NCBI GenBank assembly: GCA_022340565.1
Contig: JAJDNR010000050.1
Coordinates: 1-55,339 of the forward strand
Direction of reading: 5' to 3'
Source: Desulfofustis sp.
GTDB taxonomy: Bacteria > Desulfobacterota > Desulfobulbia > Desulfobulbales > Desulfocapsaceae
DNA: 55,339 nt
Part shown: positions 34,507-40,849 of the stretch, piece after piece
Layout: every line of letters starts with the position of its first letter
Numbering within the stretch: position 1 is the first letter of the stretch
The notes under the pieces: generated by a model
The model's database searches: none
The model's input: the letters and a program-made list of their open reading frames with translations, nothing else
What the model was told of the DNA's origin: nothing
Made by a program: the position numbers and the translations under genes

Positions 34507-35652
34507 CTATGGTTGCGCTGGATCCGTCGTTGTCTGGTGTGCTCTGATCAGCTCGATGAAACGGTCGAACAGGTATTCCGCGTCATGCGGTCCCGGTGCG
34601 TACTCCGGATGATATTGAACCGAAAAAGCCGGGTACTTCCGGTGCCGCATCCCTTCGCAGCTGTTGTCGTTGAGATTGATATGGGTGAGTTCCACCAGAT
34701 CCGGGTCGAGGCTATCCATGTCGACACAGAACCCATGATTCTGGGAGGTGATCTCGACCTTGCCGGTCAGCAGGTCCTTTACCGGCTGATTGCCTCCCCG
34801 GTGGCCGAATTTGAGCTTATACGTGGATCCGCCGTAGGCGAGCCCGAGTATCTGATGACCGAGACAGATCCCGAACATCGGCCTGGTGCCGAGCAGCTCA
34901 CGCACCGTATCGACGACGCCCTCGACGCCCTCGGGATCACCGGGGCCGTTGGACAGAAAGATGCCGTCCGGGTTCATCGCCAGAATGGTTGCGCTGTCAG
35001 TGGTTGCGGGAACCGCCTGAACACGGCAGCCTTTTTCTTCAAAGAGCCTGATCTGATTGAATTTGATGCCGAAATCGAAGGCCACGATCTTCAACTGGTT
35101 GCGGGCGATATCGGGTTCGAATCTGGTTCCTGGGCAGGGTCTGCCGTCGATCCAGGTATATGGCTCGGCGCAGGTGACCAGTTTGACCATGTCCTGGCCG
35201 ATCAGGCCGGGCCAGTTGCGGGCCCGCTCCACCAGCGAGTTCCGGTCGGTATCCTCGGTGGAGACGATGCCTTTCATTGCGCCGGAGTTCCGTATGTGTC
35301 TGACCAGGGCCCTGGTATCAAAGCCCTCGACGCCGAGAACGCCATGTTCGTTGAGGAATTCGGCGAGCGTTGCAGTCGCTCTGAAGTTGGACGGCAGCCG
35401 GTTGTATTCTTTGACCAGGAAGGCCTTCGGATGCACCGCCAGCGATTCCATATCGTCCGGGTTAACGCCGTAATTGCCGATCAACGGGTAGGTCATCGTG
35501 ATGATCTGGCCAGTGTATGACGGATCAGTCAGAATCTCCTGATAGCCGCTCATTGACGTATTGAATACGATTTCGCCGACCGCCTCACCGGGTCCGGTGA
35601 AGGAATGTCCCTCGAAGACGGTTCCATCTTCCAGGGCGATAAGTGCTTTCAT
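34507..35652 (-). CDS. carA: Carbamoyl-phosphate synthase small subunit
   Basis: 381-residue glutaminase subunit that supplies ammonia to CarB. The N-terminal CPSase domain (ALIALEDGTVFEGHSF, FNTSMSGYQEILTDPSYTGQ) is followed by a class I glutamine amidotransferase domain. That domain has the nucleophile in MFGICLGHQILGLA and the His/Glu pair in VQYHPEYAPGP. It is first gene of carAB. The leader on the minus strand contains a CTGAAA-CCGG hairpin (35713-35738) that could act in attenuation, though no U-tract follows. Confidence 0.98.
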   Translation of the reverse strand: MKALIALEDGTVFEGHSFTGPGEAVGEIVFNTSMSGYQEILTDPSYTGQIITMTYPLIGNYGVNPDDMESLAVHPKAFLVKEYNRLPSNFRATATLAEFLNEHGVLGVEGFDTRALVRHIRNSGAMKGIVSTEDTDRNSLVERARNWPGLIGQDMVKLVTCAEPYTWIDGRPCPGTRFEPDIARNQLKIVAFDFGIKFNQIRLFEEKGCRVQAVPATTDSATILAMNPDGIFLSNGPGDPEGVEGVVDTVRELLGTRPMFGICLGHQILGLAYGGSTYKLKFGHRGGNQPVKDLLTGKVEITSQNHGFCVDMDSLDPDLVELTHINLNDNSCEGMRHRKYPAFSVQYHPEYAPGPHDAEYLFDRFIELIRAHQTTTDPAQP

Positions 35653-36071
35653 AGCTCTACCTTTTCTAACGAGTCAGGCTGACGGGGCTGAACTCCATGG
35701 GTTTTTGCAGCGCTGAAACCGGTATGCCGGTTTTTCAGTGGTCCGATCTCGGGTTTCCATTTTGTCGACACAAAACGTCAATAATTAACTCGGAAACTCA
35801 GATCTCGTCAACCATATTTGCGTTTGTGATTATCGGTGAAATTTTCATTTTATACCTTAAATCAGGTGGTTGATTGACCACCGGGAACGGCCGCCTGAGG
35901 GAGCGGCGCCGATCCCGGTGGTTTCTCCGGTGTATGCGGCGGAACCGGCTCCAGAAGAGTCGTATCGGGCGGTCACCGGACAGTGCAGCTCTGGTCCGGC
36001 AACCGCTTGTTTTTATGGGTGGCACGTGGTAAGTCGTCAATCCATGAAAATCATGCCAAGGGGGTACGGTA
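35653..36071. other. Divergent region carA / modF-like gene with a structured plus-strand leader
   Basis: 419 bp without a convincing gene. The carA-side half has the possible carAB promoter and a CTGAAA-CCGG hairpin. The other half is GC-rich and can fold strongly on the plus strand. CCACCGGGA (35878-35886) pairs with TCCCGGTGG (35913-35921), enclosing a GGCCGC / GCGGCGCC stem. An overlapping, mutually exclusive stem is GGTGGT (35865-35870) / ACCACC (35877-35882). A CCGGAC / GTCCGG pair lies further down near 35975-36000. This looks like a switching leader for the next gene. A molybdenum-cofactor riboswitch would fit the neighbour, but its consensus could not be matched by eye. Confidence 0.45.
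35783..35811 (-). promoter_or_regulatory. Possible carAB promoter
   Basis: Minus strand: TTGACG (35811-35806, 5/6) - 17 bp - TTAATT (35788-35783, 3/6). A second TTGACG lies at 35781-35776. Weak -10 match, so tentative. Confidence 0.3.
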
Positions 36072-37463
36072 GTGAACACTGACTGCTGGCTGGATATGGA
36101 ACAGGTGCATGCCGAAGGGCTTGCGATCGACTCGCTGCAGGTTCGTTGCGGAGATGTATGGTGTATCTATGGCGACAACCGGTCGGGCATCGACTGCTTC
36201 GTCGATCTGCTCAGAAACCGCGGCACCGGGAGCTGTGCCGGTCGCCTGCGCCTCGAGACCGATCTGGGAGTCGTAAGTTTCAAAGGGCAGCAGGAGTTGT
36301 TCGAGCAGGAAGTGCTCAACGACGAAAGCGACTATCTGGACCGCATGGACCCGGGGACGCCGGCACGGGAATTCTTGAATCCCTGTGAAGAACTGGAGAC
36401 CCTGGTTCGGCAGTTCCGTCTCGACCATGTGATGGACAGCGGCTATCGTCAGCTGAGTTCCGGAGAGTCCCGGAAACTGCTGATCCTGAAAGCGGTTACC
36501 GACGGTGCCACAAACCTGGTAATCGAAAATCCCTACGACGGTCTCGACGTCGCTTCATGTTCTGAATTCGACCGTATCATGGATGTTCTGATCAGGCGGA
36601 AGGTCAACCTGATGATCATCTGTTCGAGCCGCTTCGACATCCCCCGGTGGTGCACACATCTGGGCTGGATCAAAGACGGCAGGCTGACGGAAAGGGGGAT
36701 TCGAACCGCAGTCATCGACCGGATCGTCGACACCAGACATGCCGGTGACTGGCGGATCATACTCGATGGAAGAGGGGACCTCGGCGATGGCAATAGCTCC
36801 GATGAGCTGATCCGGTTGGTGGACGGCCATGCCCGCTACGGGGACCGGACCATTTTCTCAGGAGTCGATTTCAGCCTGACAGCGAACCAGCACACCCTCG
36901 TCACCGGACCCAACGGGGCTGGTAAATCGACCCTGCTTTCGGTGATTACCGGGGATCACCCCGATTGTTATACCAACGAGCTGTACGTATTCGGTAACCG
37001 CCGCGGCAGTGGCGAATCGATCTGGCAGATCAAAAAGGACATGGGGATCGTCAGTCCCGCCCTGCACCGCGAGCATTATATCCCCGGCAACTGTCTGCAG
37101 ATCGTTCTTTCAGGCTTTTTCGACTCGATCGGTCTGTATCGCCAGTTCACTCATCAGCAGCAGGAAACCGCCAGGTCCTGGCTCAACGTGATTGGGCTCG
37201 GGAACCGGGAAAAGACGCCGTTTCGCAGGCTGGGCTACGGGGAGCAGCGTCTTGTCCTGATTGCCCGGGCGCTGATCAAGATGCCGCGGCTGCTCGTTCT
37301 CGACGAGCCGACGCACGGTCTGGACGACGTGAATCGCGCCAACCTGCTGGACTTTCTCGAAGTGGTGGTCGATAAAAAGATCAGCACCATCATCTACGTC
37401 AGTCACCGGCGGGACGAGTACCGCCGGTTCTTCCGCCAGCATATCGATTTCGGGTTGATGTAA
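36072..37463 (+). CDS. ModF-like twin ABC ATPase with degenerate first site
   Basis: 463-residue protein with two ABC nucleotide-binding domains and no membrane segment, like E. coli ModF (PhrA), which is linked to molybdate genes but has no settled function. The second domain (from about 255) is intact: Walker A TGPNGAGKSTL, signature LGYGEQRLVLIARAL, Walker B LLVLDEPTHGLD, and SHRRDE. The first has an ABC-like LSSGESRKLLILKAV, but its Walker A reads GDNRSGID and its Walker B reads LVIENPYDGLD, so ATP hydrolysis there is unlikely. GTG start with AAGGGGG 9 nt upstream. No mod transport genes are adjacent, so the metal link is inference from homology. Confidence 0.75.
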   Translation: MNTDCWLDMEQVHAEGLAIDSLQVRCGDVWCIYGDNRSGIDCFVDLLRNRGTGSCAGRLRLETDLGVVSFKGQQELFEQEVLNDESDYLDRMDPGTPAREFLNPCEELETLVRQFRLDHVMDSGYRQLSSGESRKLLILKAVTDGATNLVIENPYDGLDVASCSEFDRIMDVLIRRKVNLMIICSSRFDIPRWCTHLGWIKDGRLTERGIRTAVIDRIVDTRHAGDWRIILDGRGDLGDGNSSDELIRLVDGHARYGDRTIFSGVDFSLTANQHTLVTGPNGAGKSTLLSVITGDHPDCYTNELYVFGNRRGSGESIWQIKKDMGIVSPALHREHYIPGNCLQIVLSGFFDSIGLYRQFTHQQQETARSWLNVIGLGNREKTPFRRLGYGEQRLVLIARALIKMPRLLVLDEPTHGLDDVNRANLLDFLEVVVDKKISTIIYVSHRRDEYRRFFRQHIDFGLM

Positions 37464-37515
37464 AGATCCCCAGCCGGGCTGGAGGGTATACGGCAACGTT
37501 TACCAGTTCCCGGAA

Positions 37516-37677
37516 AGCGATGGAGGTGTCTATCAGACTGCGGCTCTCCGGCCTTTTCGCCGGGGCGGTGAAAATTCCTTCGGGATGACGGGCGCTGCGC
37601 GCCCTATGGCCGTAGGAAACCATTTTCACCGACCCGGCTGGCCTCCGCGATGCAGTCTGATAGACACATCCATCGCT
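37516..37677. repeat. 162-bp near-palindromic hairpin element (possible MITE or structured RNA)
   Basis: The outer arms 37516-37541 and 37652-37677 are 26 nt each and complementary at 25 positions. Inside, 37559-37575 and 37622-37638 are complementary at 16 of 17. The apex 37590-37604 is GGGCGC-TGC-GCGCCC, flanked by further partial pairing. The element therefore folds back on itself almost completely on either strand. No transposase and no clear target-site duplication were seen. It could be a non-autonomous mobile element, an intergenic repeat or a structured RNA. Confidence 0.75.
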
Positions 37678-37810
37678 GCCGTGCCGGTCCGCTTCTACCA
37701 TCTGCCGGTTATCCCCCTTTCAGGGGCAGAATTCATTCTGTGAACGGTTCTGCCGTATGCCGGAAACCTGCAGACGAGGGGACTTAAGCCGGTCCTCTGC
37801 TTACAGCTTT

Positions 37811-37847
37811 AAAATGAAAAACCCACCTCCACATCACTGGAGGTGGG
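37811..37847 (-). terminator. Terminator of the SLOG-like gene
   Basis: CCCACCTCCA (37822-37831) and TGGAGGTGGG (37838-37847) form a perfect 10-bp stem with a 6-nt loop. On the minus strand the stem is followed by TTTTTCATTTTAAA, 28 bp past the stop codon at 37876. Confidence 0.85.
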
Positions 37848-37875
37848 CCTGCGCAACAGGGAAATCCCTGTCTGC

Positions 37876-38418
37876 TTATTTGAATGAATCCGCGAACAGC
37901 TTCTCGATCGCCTTGCGTCCCGCCTCGCTGAGATACCTGGTTCCGGAGCCGACGAAGGTGTTGTACTGGATGTGCGGAGCGTCCTCCTGCCATCCGTCCT
38001 TCCAGCTAAACCATTTTTCCGACGGCTGATCGAACACGTGCAGCGGCCGGTTGAACATCTTGGCGAGCTGCACTGCCCAACCGGTCCCCCCTTTGACGGA
38101 ACCGTCCTCCTGGATGGCGCCGACAACGAAGACTTGATACCCGCTGTTGACCATGTGGAAGATGGTCTGCAGTACCTTGCGGATCTTCTCGGTTTCGTAG
38201 TAGGTGCGGTGGAGCATTTTAGAGGCCAGCTCCATGCTGATGTCGCCTCGTTCCAGGTCCTCTTTGGACAGGACTTTGACATTTTTTTCGCGCGACAGTT
38301 TATGTCCTTCAAAGGTGTAGATTATTTCATTTACACCCAATTTCTCGGCGGTTTCCCCGAAGGCTGATTCCGCGCCCTTGAGTCCGCCGCTGTAGAGCGT
38401 ACACTGATGAGCTTCCAT
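37876..38418 (-). CDS. SLOG/Rossmann-fold-like nucleotide-binding protein, function unknown
   Basis: 180 residues from the ATG at 38418, chosen because GAGGAG stands 5 nt upstream; an in-frame ATG at 38454 has no ribosome site. The start TLYSGGLKGAESAFGETAEKLGV resembles the first strand and Gly-rich loop of SLOG/YpsA-like proteins. FVVGAIQEDGSVKGGTGWA and the following PLHVFDQ look like the second nucleotide-binding part. SLOG proteins bind or process nucleotides and some work in stress or defence, but nothing here fixes a role. It is a single-gene unit with its own terminator, next to the hairpin element. Confidence 0.65.
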   Translation of the reverse strand: MEAHQCTLYSGGLKGAESAFGETAEKLGVNEIIYTFEGHKLSREKNVKVLSKEDLERGDISMELASKMLHRTYYETEKIRKVLQTIFHMVNSGYQVFVVGAIQEDGSVKGGTGWAVQLAKMFNRPLHVFDQPSEKWFSWKDGWQEDAPHIQYNTFVGSGTRYLSEAGRKAIEKLFADSFK

Positions 38419-38532
38419 ATTCTCCTCGTTTATTGAAATGAGCATTACATACAATGGTTGAACCGTGCGTCGATGTTCCGAATCTATAATACAGCTCCGC
38501 GGAAAGGCAACTGCTGGATTCCCGATTGTCGG

Positions 38533-39495
38533 CTATTTCGGTTTCACGGCGGTCAGAAAAACCCGCCACGGCGCCGGATAGCCTTCGACGGTGAGGGATG
38601 GATCAACGGGATCGAGGTAATTCTCGAAGGACTCGAAGACCATCCATTCCGTCCTGCGCTGTTCCGCTGAACTCATCGGATGGGTACTGCACAGCTCTAC
38701 CTCGCCGAAGCCGCTTCTGAGTAGCCAGTTCCTGAGTGCGGAGCCGGTGGGAACGAAAAAGGTACCGGGCGCCTTGGCGTAGGTCTTTTCAGGAAACAGG
38801 GCCACCGGCTCATCCCCCGGTATCGCCTGCGACTCGACCACCAAGGTTCCGCCCGGCCTGAGCGCGGCAAGGATGTCCCTGAGCAGTTCGATGGGCGAAA
38901 TGCGGTGGTAGATGATGCCCATCAGGAAGATCACGTCGAAGGCCTCCCTGAACAGGCCGATATGCTCGACCCCGAGCAGGTCGATGGCCAGGTCGGTGCA
39001 GCCGGCCATCGCGTTGAGCGCCTTGAAACAGTAATAATGCTGGACCGACGGTTCGAAGCCGAGAACGAACTTCGGCCGGTGCGGAACCATCCTGAACATG
39101 TAATAACCGTTATTGCAGCCGATATCGGCCACGGTTTTACCTTTGAGATCAGGCAGATGGTCCTGCAGTCGGTGCCACTTGCGCTCGCTTCGCCATTCGG
39201 CGTCTATGTCGATGCCGAAGACAGAAAAAGGCCCCTTTCGCCACGGCATGAATGCTCTGAGTTGCGCTTCGATCTGCTGCCGCTGCGGTGCATCGATCTC
39301 CTCGGCCACCCCGATGGTCACGGTGTCTCCGCCGCACTCGACGTGGCGGGCTCTGAAGCGTTCGAGGATCCCGCAGGGGACCCGATACCTCAGAAAGCCC
39401 TTTTTGTCCTGGTTCACCCATCTCAGACGTTCGTCGTGGGCAGCTCTGATGCGAGGCAGGTCGACGGTTTCAGGGAGGCGGTCAAGGTAATGCAT
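38533..39495 (-). CDS. cmoB: tRNA U34 carboxymethyltransferase
   Basis: Uses carboxy-SAM made by CmoA to convert 5-hydroxyuridine-34 to 5-carboxymethoxyuridine in tRNAs, widening wobble decoding. 320 residues, close to E. coli CmoB (323). Seen: WRKGPFSVFGIDIDAEWRSERKW (beginning about 90), the SAM-fold VADIGCNNGYYMFRM, FDVIFLMGIIYHRISPIELL and the C-terminal STHPMSSAEQRRTEWM. It follows cmoA after 15 bp. Confidence 0.96.
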   Translation of the reverse strand: MHYLDRLPETVDLPRIRAAHDERLRWVNQDKKGFLRYRVPCGILERFRARHVECGGDTVTIGVAEEIDAPQRQQIEAQLRAFMPWRKGPFSVFGIDIDAEWRSERKWHRLQDHLPDLKGKTVADIGCNNGYYMFRMVPHRPKFVLGFEPSVQHYYCFKALNAMAGCTDLAIDLLGVEHIGLFREAFDVIFLMGIIYHRISPIELLRDILAALRPGGTLVVESQAIPGDEPVALFPEKTYAKAPGTFFVPTGSALRNWLLRSGFGEVELCSTHPMSSAEQRRTEWMVFESFENYLDPVDPSLTVEGYPAPWRVFLTAVKPK

Positions 39496-39510
39496 GGTGG
39501 AAAATCCCGG

Positions 39511-40248
39511 TCAGCGAGGCTTGATTGCAACCAGCGATGAGAAATTGAACCACTGGAAGAAAGCGGTTACCGGTTCGAACCCGGCCTTACTCAGCATCTC
39601 TTTGTTTTCCTCGACGCTGAAGGGGATCAGGATGTTTTCCAGCGCTTCCCGTTTGCGGGCGATTTCAGTGTCTGAGTAACCCTGCTGACGCTTGAACCCG
39701 TGATACCGGTCAATGAAGGTCCGGTTGAGGCGCTTGTCTTCCAGCATCGTCTTTTCGCTCAGGATAACCAAGCCGCCGGGACGCAGGTTGGCGAACAACA
39801 GGGCGATCAGTACCGGTCGCTGCACCGGCCTGATGAACTGCAGCGTGTAGTTGAGGATGAAGGCGCCGGTTCCGGGTACCGCCAGATCGGCGGCGATATC
39901 CTGGCGCCTGAACTCGATCTGCCGGTGCTCTGCGTAAAATTCAGCCTTCAGCCGGGCTTTTTCCAGCATTGCCGGGGACGAGTCGATGCCGATGAACCTG
40001 AGATCCATATCGGCGAGTGCCCTGGCCAGGTAGAGCAGGGTGGTTCCGGTGGCGCAGCCCAGGTCGCAGACGGTGTCCCCCGGTTCCAGGTGCGCGCCCA
40101 GAAGCCCAGCCGTTTCCGTAATGACCTGCTGATAAAACGGTATCGACCGGTCCAGCATGTCGTCGAACACCTCGACGACCCGCTCGTTGAAGTCGAAATC
40201 CTCGGGGACGGTGTCGGTCTGATAGAGCCGGTCTCTGGGACGGGTCAT
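39511..40248 (-). CDS. cmoA: Carboxy-S-adenosyl-L-methionine synthase
   Basis: Makes carboxy-SAM from SAM and prephenate for CmoB. 245 residues, matching the family. Seen: FDFNERVVEVFDDMLDRSIP at the N-terminus (SIPFYQ-type signature), VCDLGCATGTTLLYLARA as SAM motif I, FIGIDSSPAMLEKAR, LNYTLQFI, and the C-terminal FQWFNFSSLVAIK. It lies 3 bp after the ydbL-like gene, so the cmoAB pair probably shares the ydbH transcript. Confidence 0.96.
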   Translation of the reverse strand: MTRPRDRLYQTDTVPEDFDFNERVVEVFDDMLDRSIPFYQQVITETAGLLGAHLEPGDTVCDLGCATGTTLLYLARALADMDLRFIGIDSSPAMLEKARLKAEFYAEHRQIEFRRQDIAADLAVPGTGAFILNYTLQFIRPVQRPVLIALLFANLRPGGLVILSEKTMLEDKRLNRTFIDRYHGFKRQQGYSDTEIARKREALENILIPFSVEENKEMLSKAGFEPVTAFFQWFNFSSLVAIKPR

Positions 40249-40251
40249 GAA

Positions 40252-40620
40252 CTATTTCTGGTACCAGGTCCCGTCGGGCTTTTGAAACCAGTGCCCTTTC
40301 TGCCCGATGTCGGCGATCTGCTTGGCCCTGCGCTGGCCCACCAGCACCGAATCCACCTTCTGCTGCTGGGCTATTGACTGGTACACGGCCTTGCGGTCGC
40401 TGTTCTCGTCGTTGACCAGCTGCTGTTCAGGTTTGTCAGCAGATCGATACTCCAGGTATCCCCTGTTGTTTTCCCCGATTACCCCCTTGTCCTTGAGGGC
40501 GTTGATCGCCGGGATGCGTTCGAGCATGCGGTCTTTGATGGATGCCGCAGGTGCGGTGAGACCAGTTAACAAAAGGGCTGCTGCGGCAACGATGGCTATA
40601 AACATGATCCGGTTATGCAT
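40252..40620 (-). CDS. ydbL: YdbL-like DUF1318 periplasmic protein
   Basis: 122 residues from the ATG at 40620 (GGAGG 7 nt upstream). A signal peptide (MFIAIVAAAALLLTGLTAPA) is followed by a DUF1318-type domain with the pattern RIPAINALKDKGVIGENNRGYLEY, as in YdbL. In E. coli, YdbL works with YdbH and YnbE, a bridge for phospholipid transport to the outer membrane, and seems to affect their complex. All three genes are adjacent here in the same order, which supports the assignment despite the short length. Confidence 0.85.
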   Translation of the reverse strand: MHNRIMFIAIVAAAALLLTGLTAPAASIKDRMLERIPAINALKDKGVIGENNRGYLEYRSADKPEQQLVNDENSDRKAVYQSIAQQQKVDSVLVGQRRAKQIADIGQKGHWFQKPDGTWYQK

Positions 40621-40651
40621 GGCGTTCCTCCGGTAACGGTTAGATGCGTGG

Positions 40652-40849
40652 CTATTCCTTCTTGACGGCTTCATCGATATCCCCGAAGAAGTCGTCGAGG
40701 GCCTTGTCGACCTTGACATTGACATCGATGGTGATATGAATCGGCTTGATTTCGACCGGCTTCACCTCGACCTCATGCTTCGTGCAGGACACTGCCGCGG
40801 CGACAAGCAGCATCGCGCAGAAGAGCGTGATCAGTGGATAATGCTTCAT
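40652..40849 (-). CDS. ynbE: YnbE-like lipoprotein
   Basis: 65-residue lipoprotein: signal MKHYPLITLFCAMLLVAAAVSC with lipobox VAAAVSC (Cys22), then the short KPVEIKPIHITIDVNVKVDK motif characteristic of YnbE. YnbE sits in the outer membrane and is thought to cap YdbH by beta-strand addition, which the alternating V/I/K strand would allow. The ATG overlaps the ydbH stop by 4 bp. Confidence 0.85.
   Translation of the reverse strand: MKHYPLITLFCAMLLVAAAVSCTKHEVEVKPVEIKPIHITIDVNVKVDKALDDFFGDIDEAVKKE

Larger units (their letters stand above)
37464..37875. other. Intergenic region with hairpin element and SLOG-gene terminator
   Basis: 412 bp between the convergent ModF-like and SLOG-like genes. 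It contains the 162-bp inverted-repeat element (37516-37677), a small CCCC-TTTCA-GGGG hairpin (about 37713-37726) and the terminator at 37811-37847. A 100-codon minus frame across the element is explained by the repeat and is not called. Confidence 0.6.

Noticed and set aside
32743-35520. Two long plus-strand frames (430 and 466 codons)
   Set aside because: Antisense to carB and carA; no domain and no ribosome sites.
35870-36082. 70-codon plus-strand frame before the ModF-like gene
   Set aside because: No ribosome site; overlaps the structured leader and the next gene's start; no family.
37399-37701. 100-codon minus-strand frame
   Set aside because: Runs across the inverted-repeat element and overlaps the end of the ModF-like gene; the coding look is produced by the repeat.
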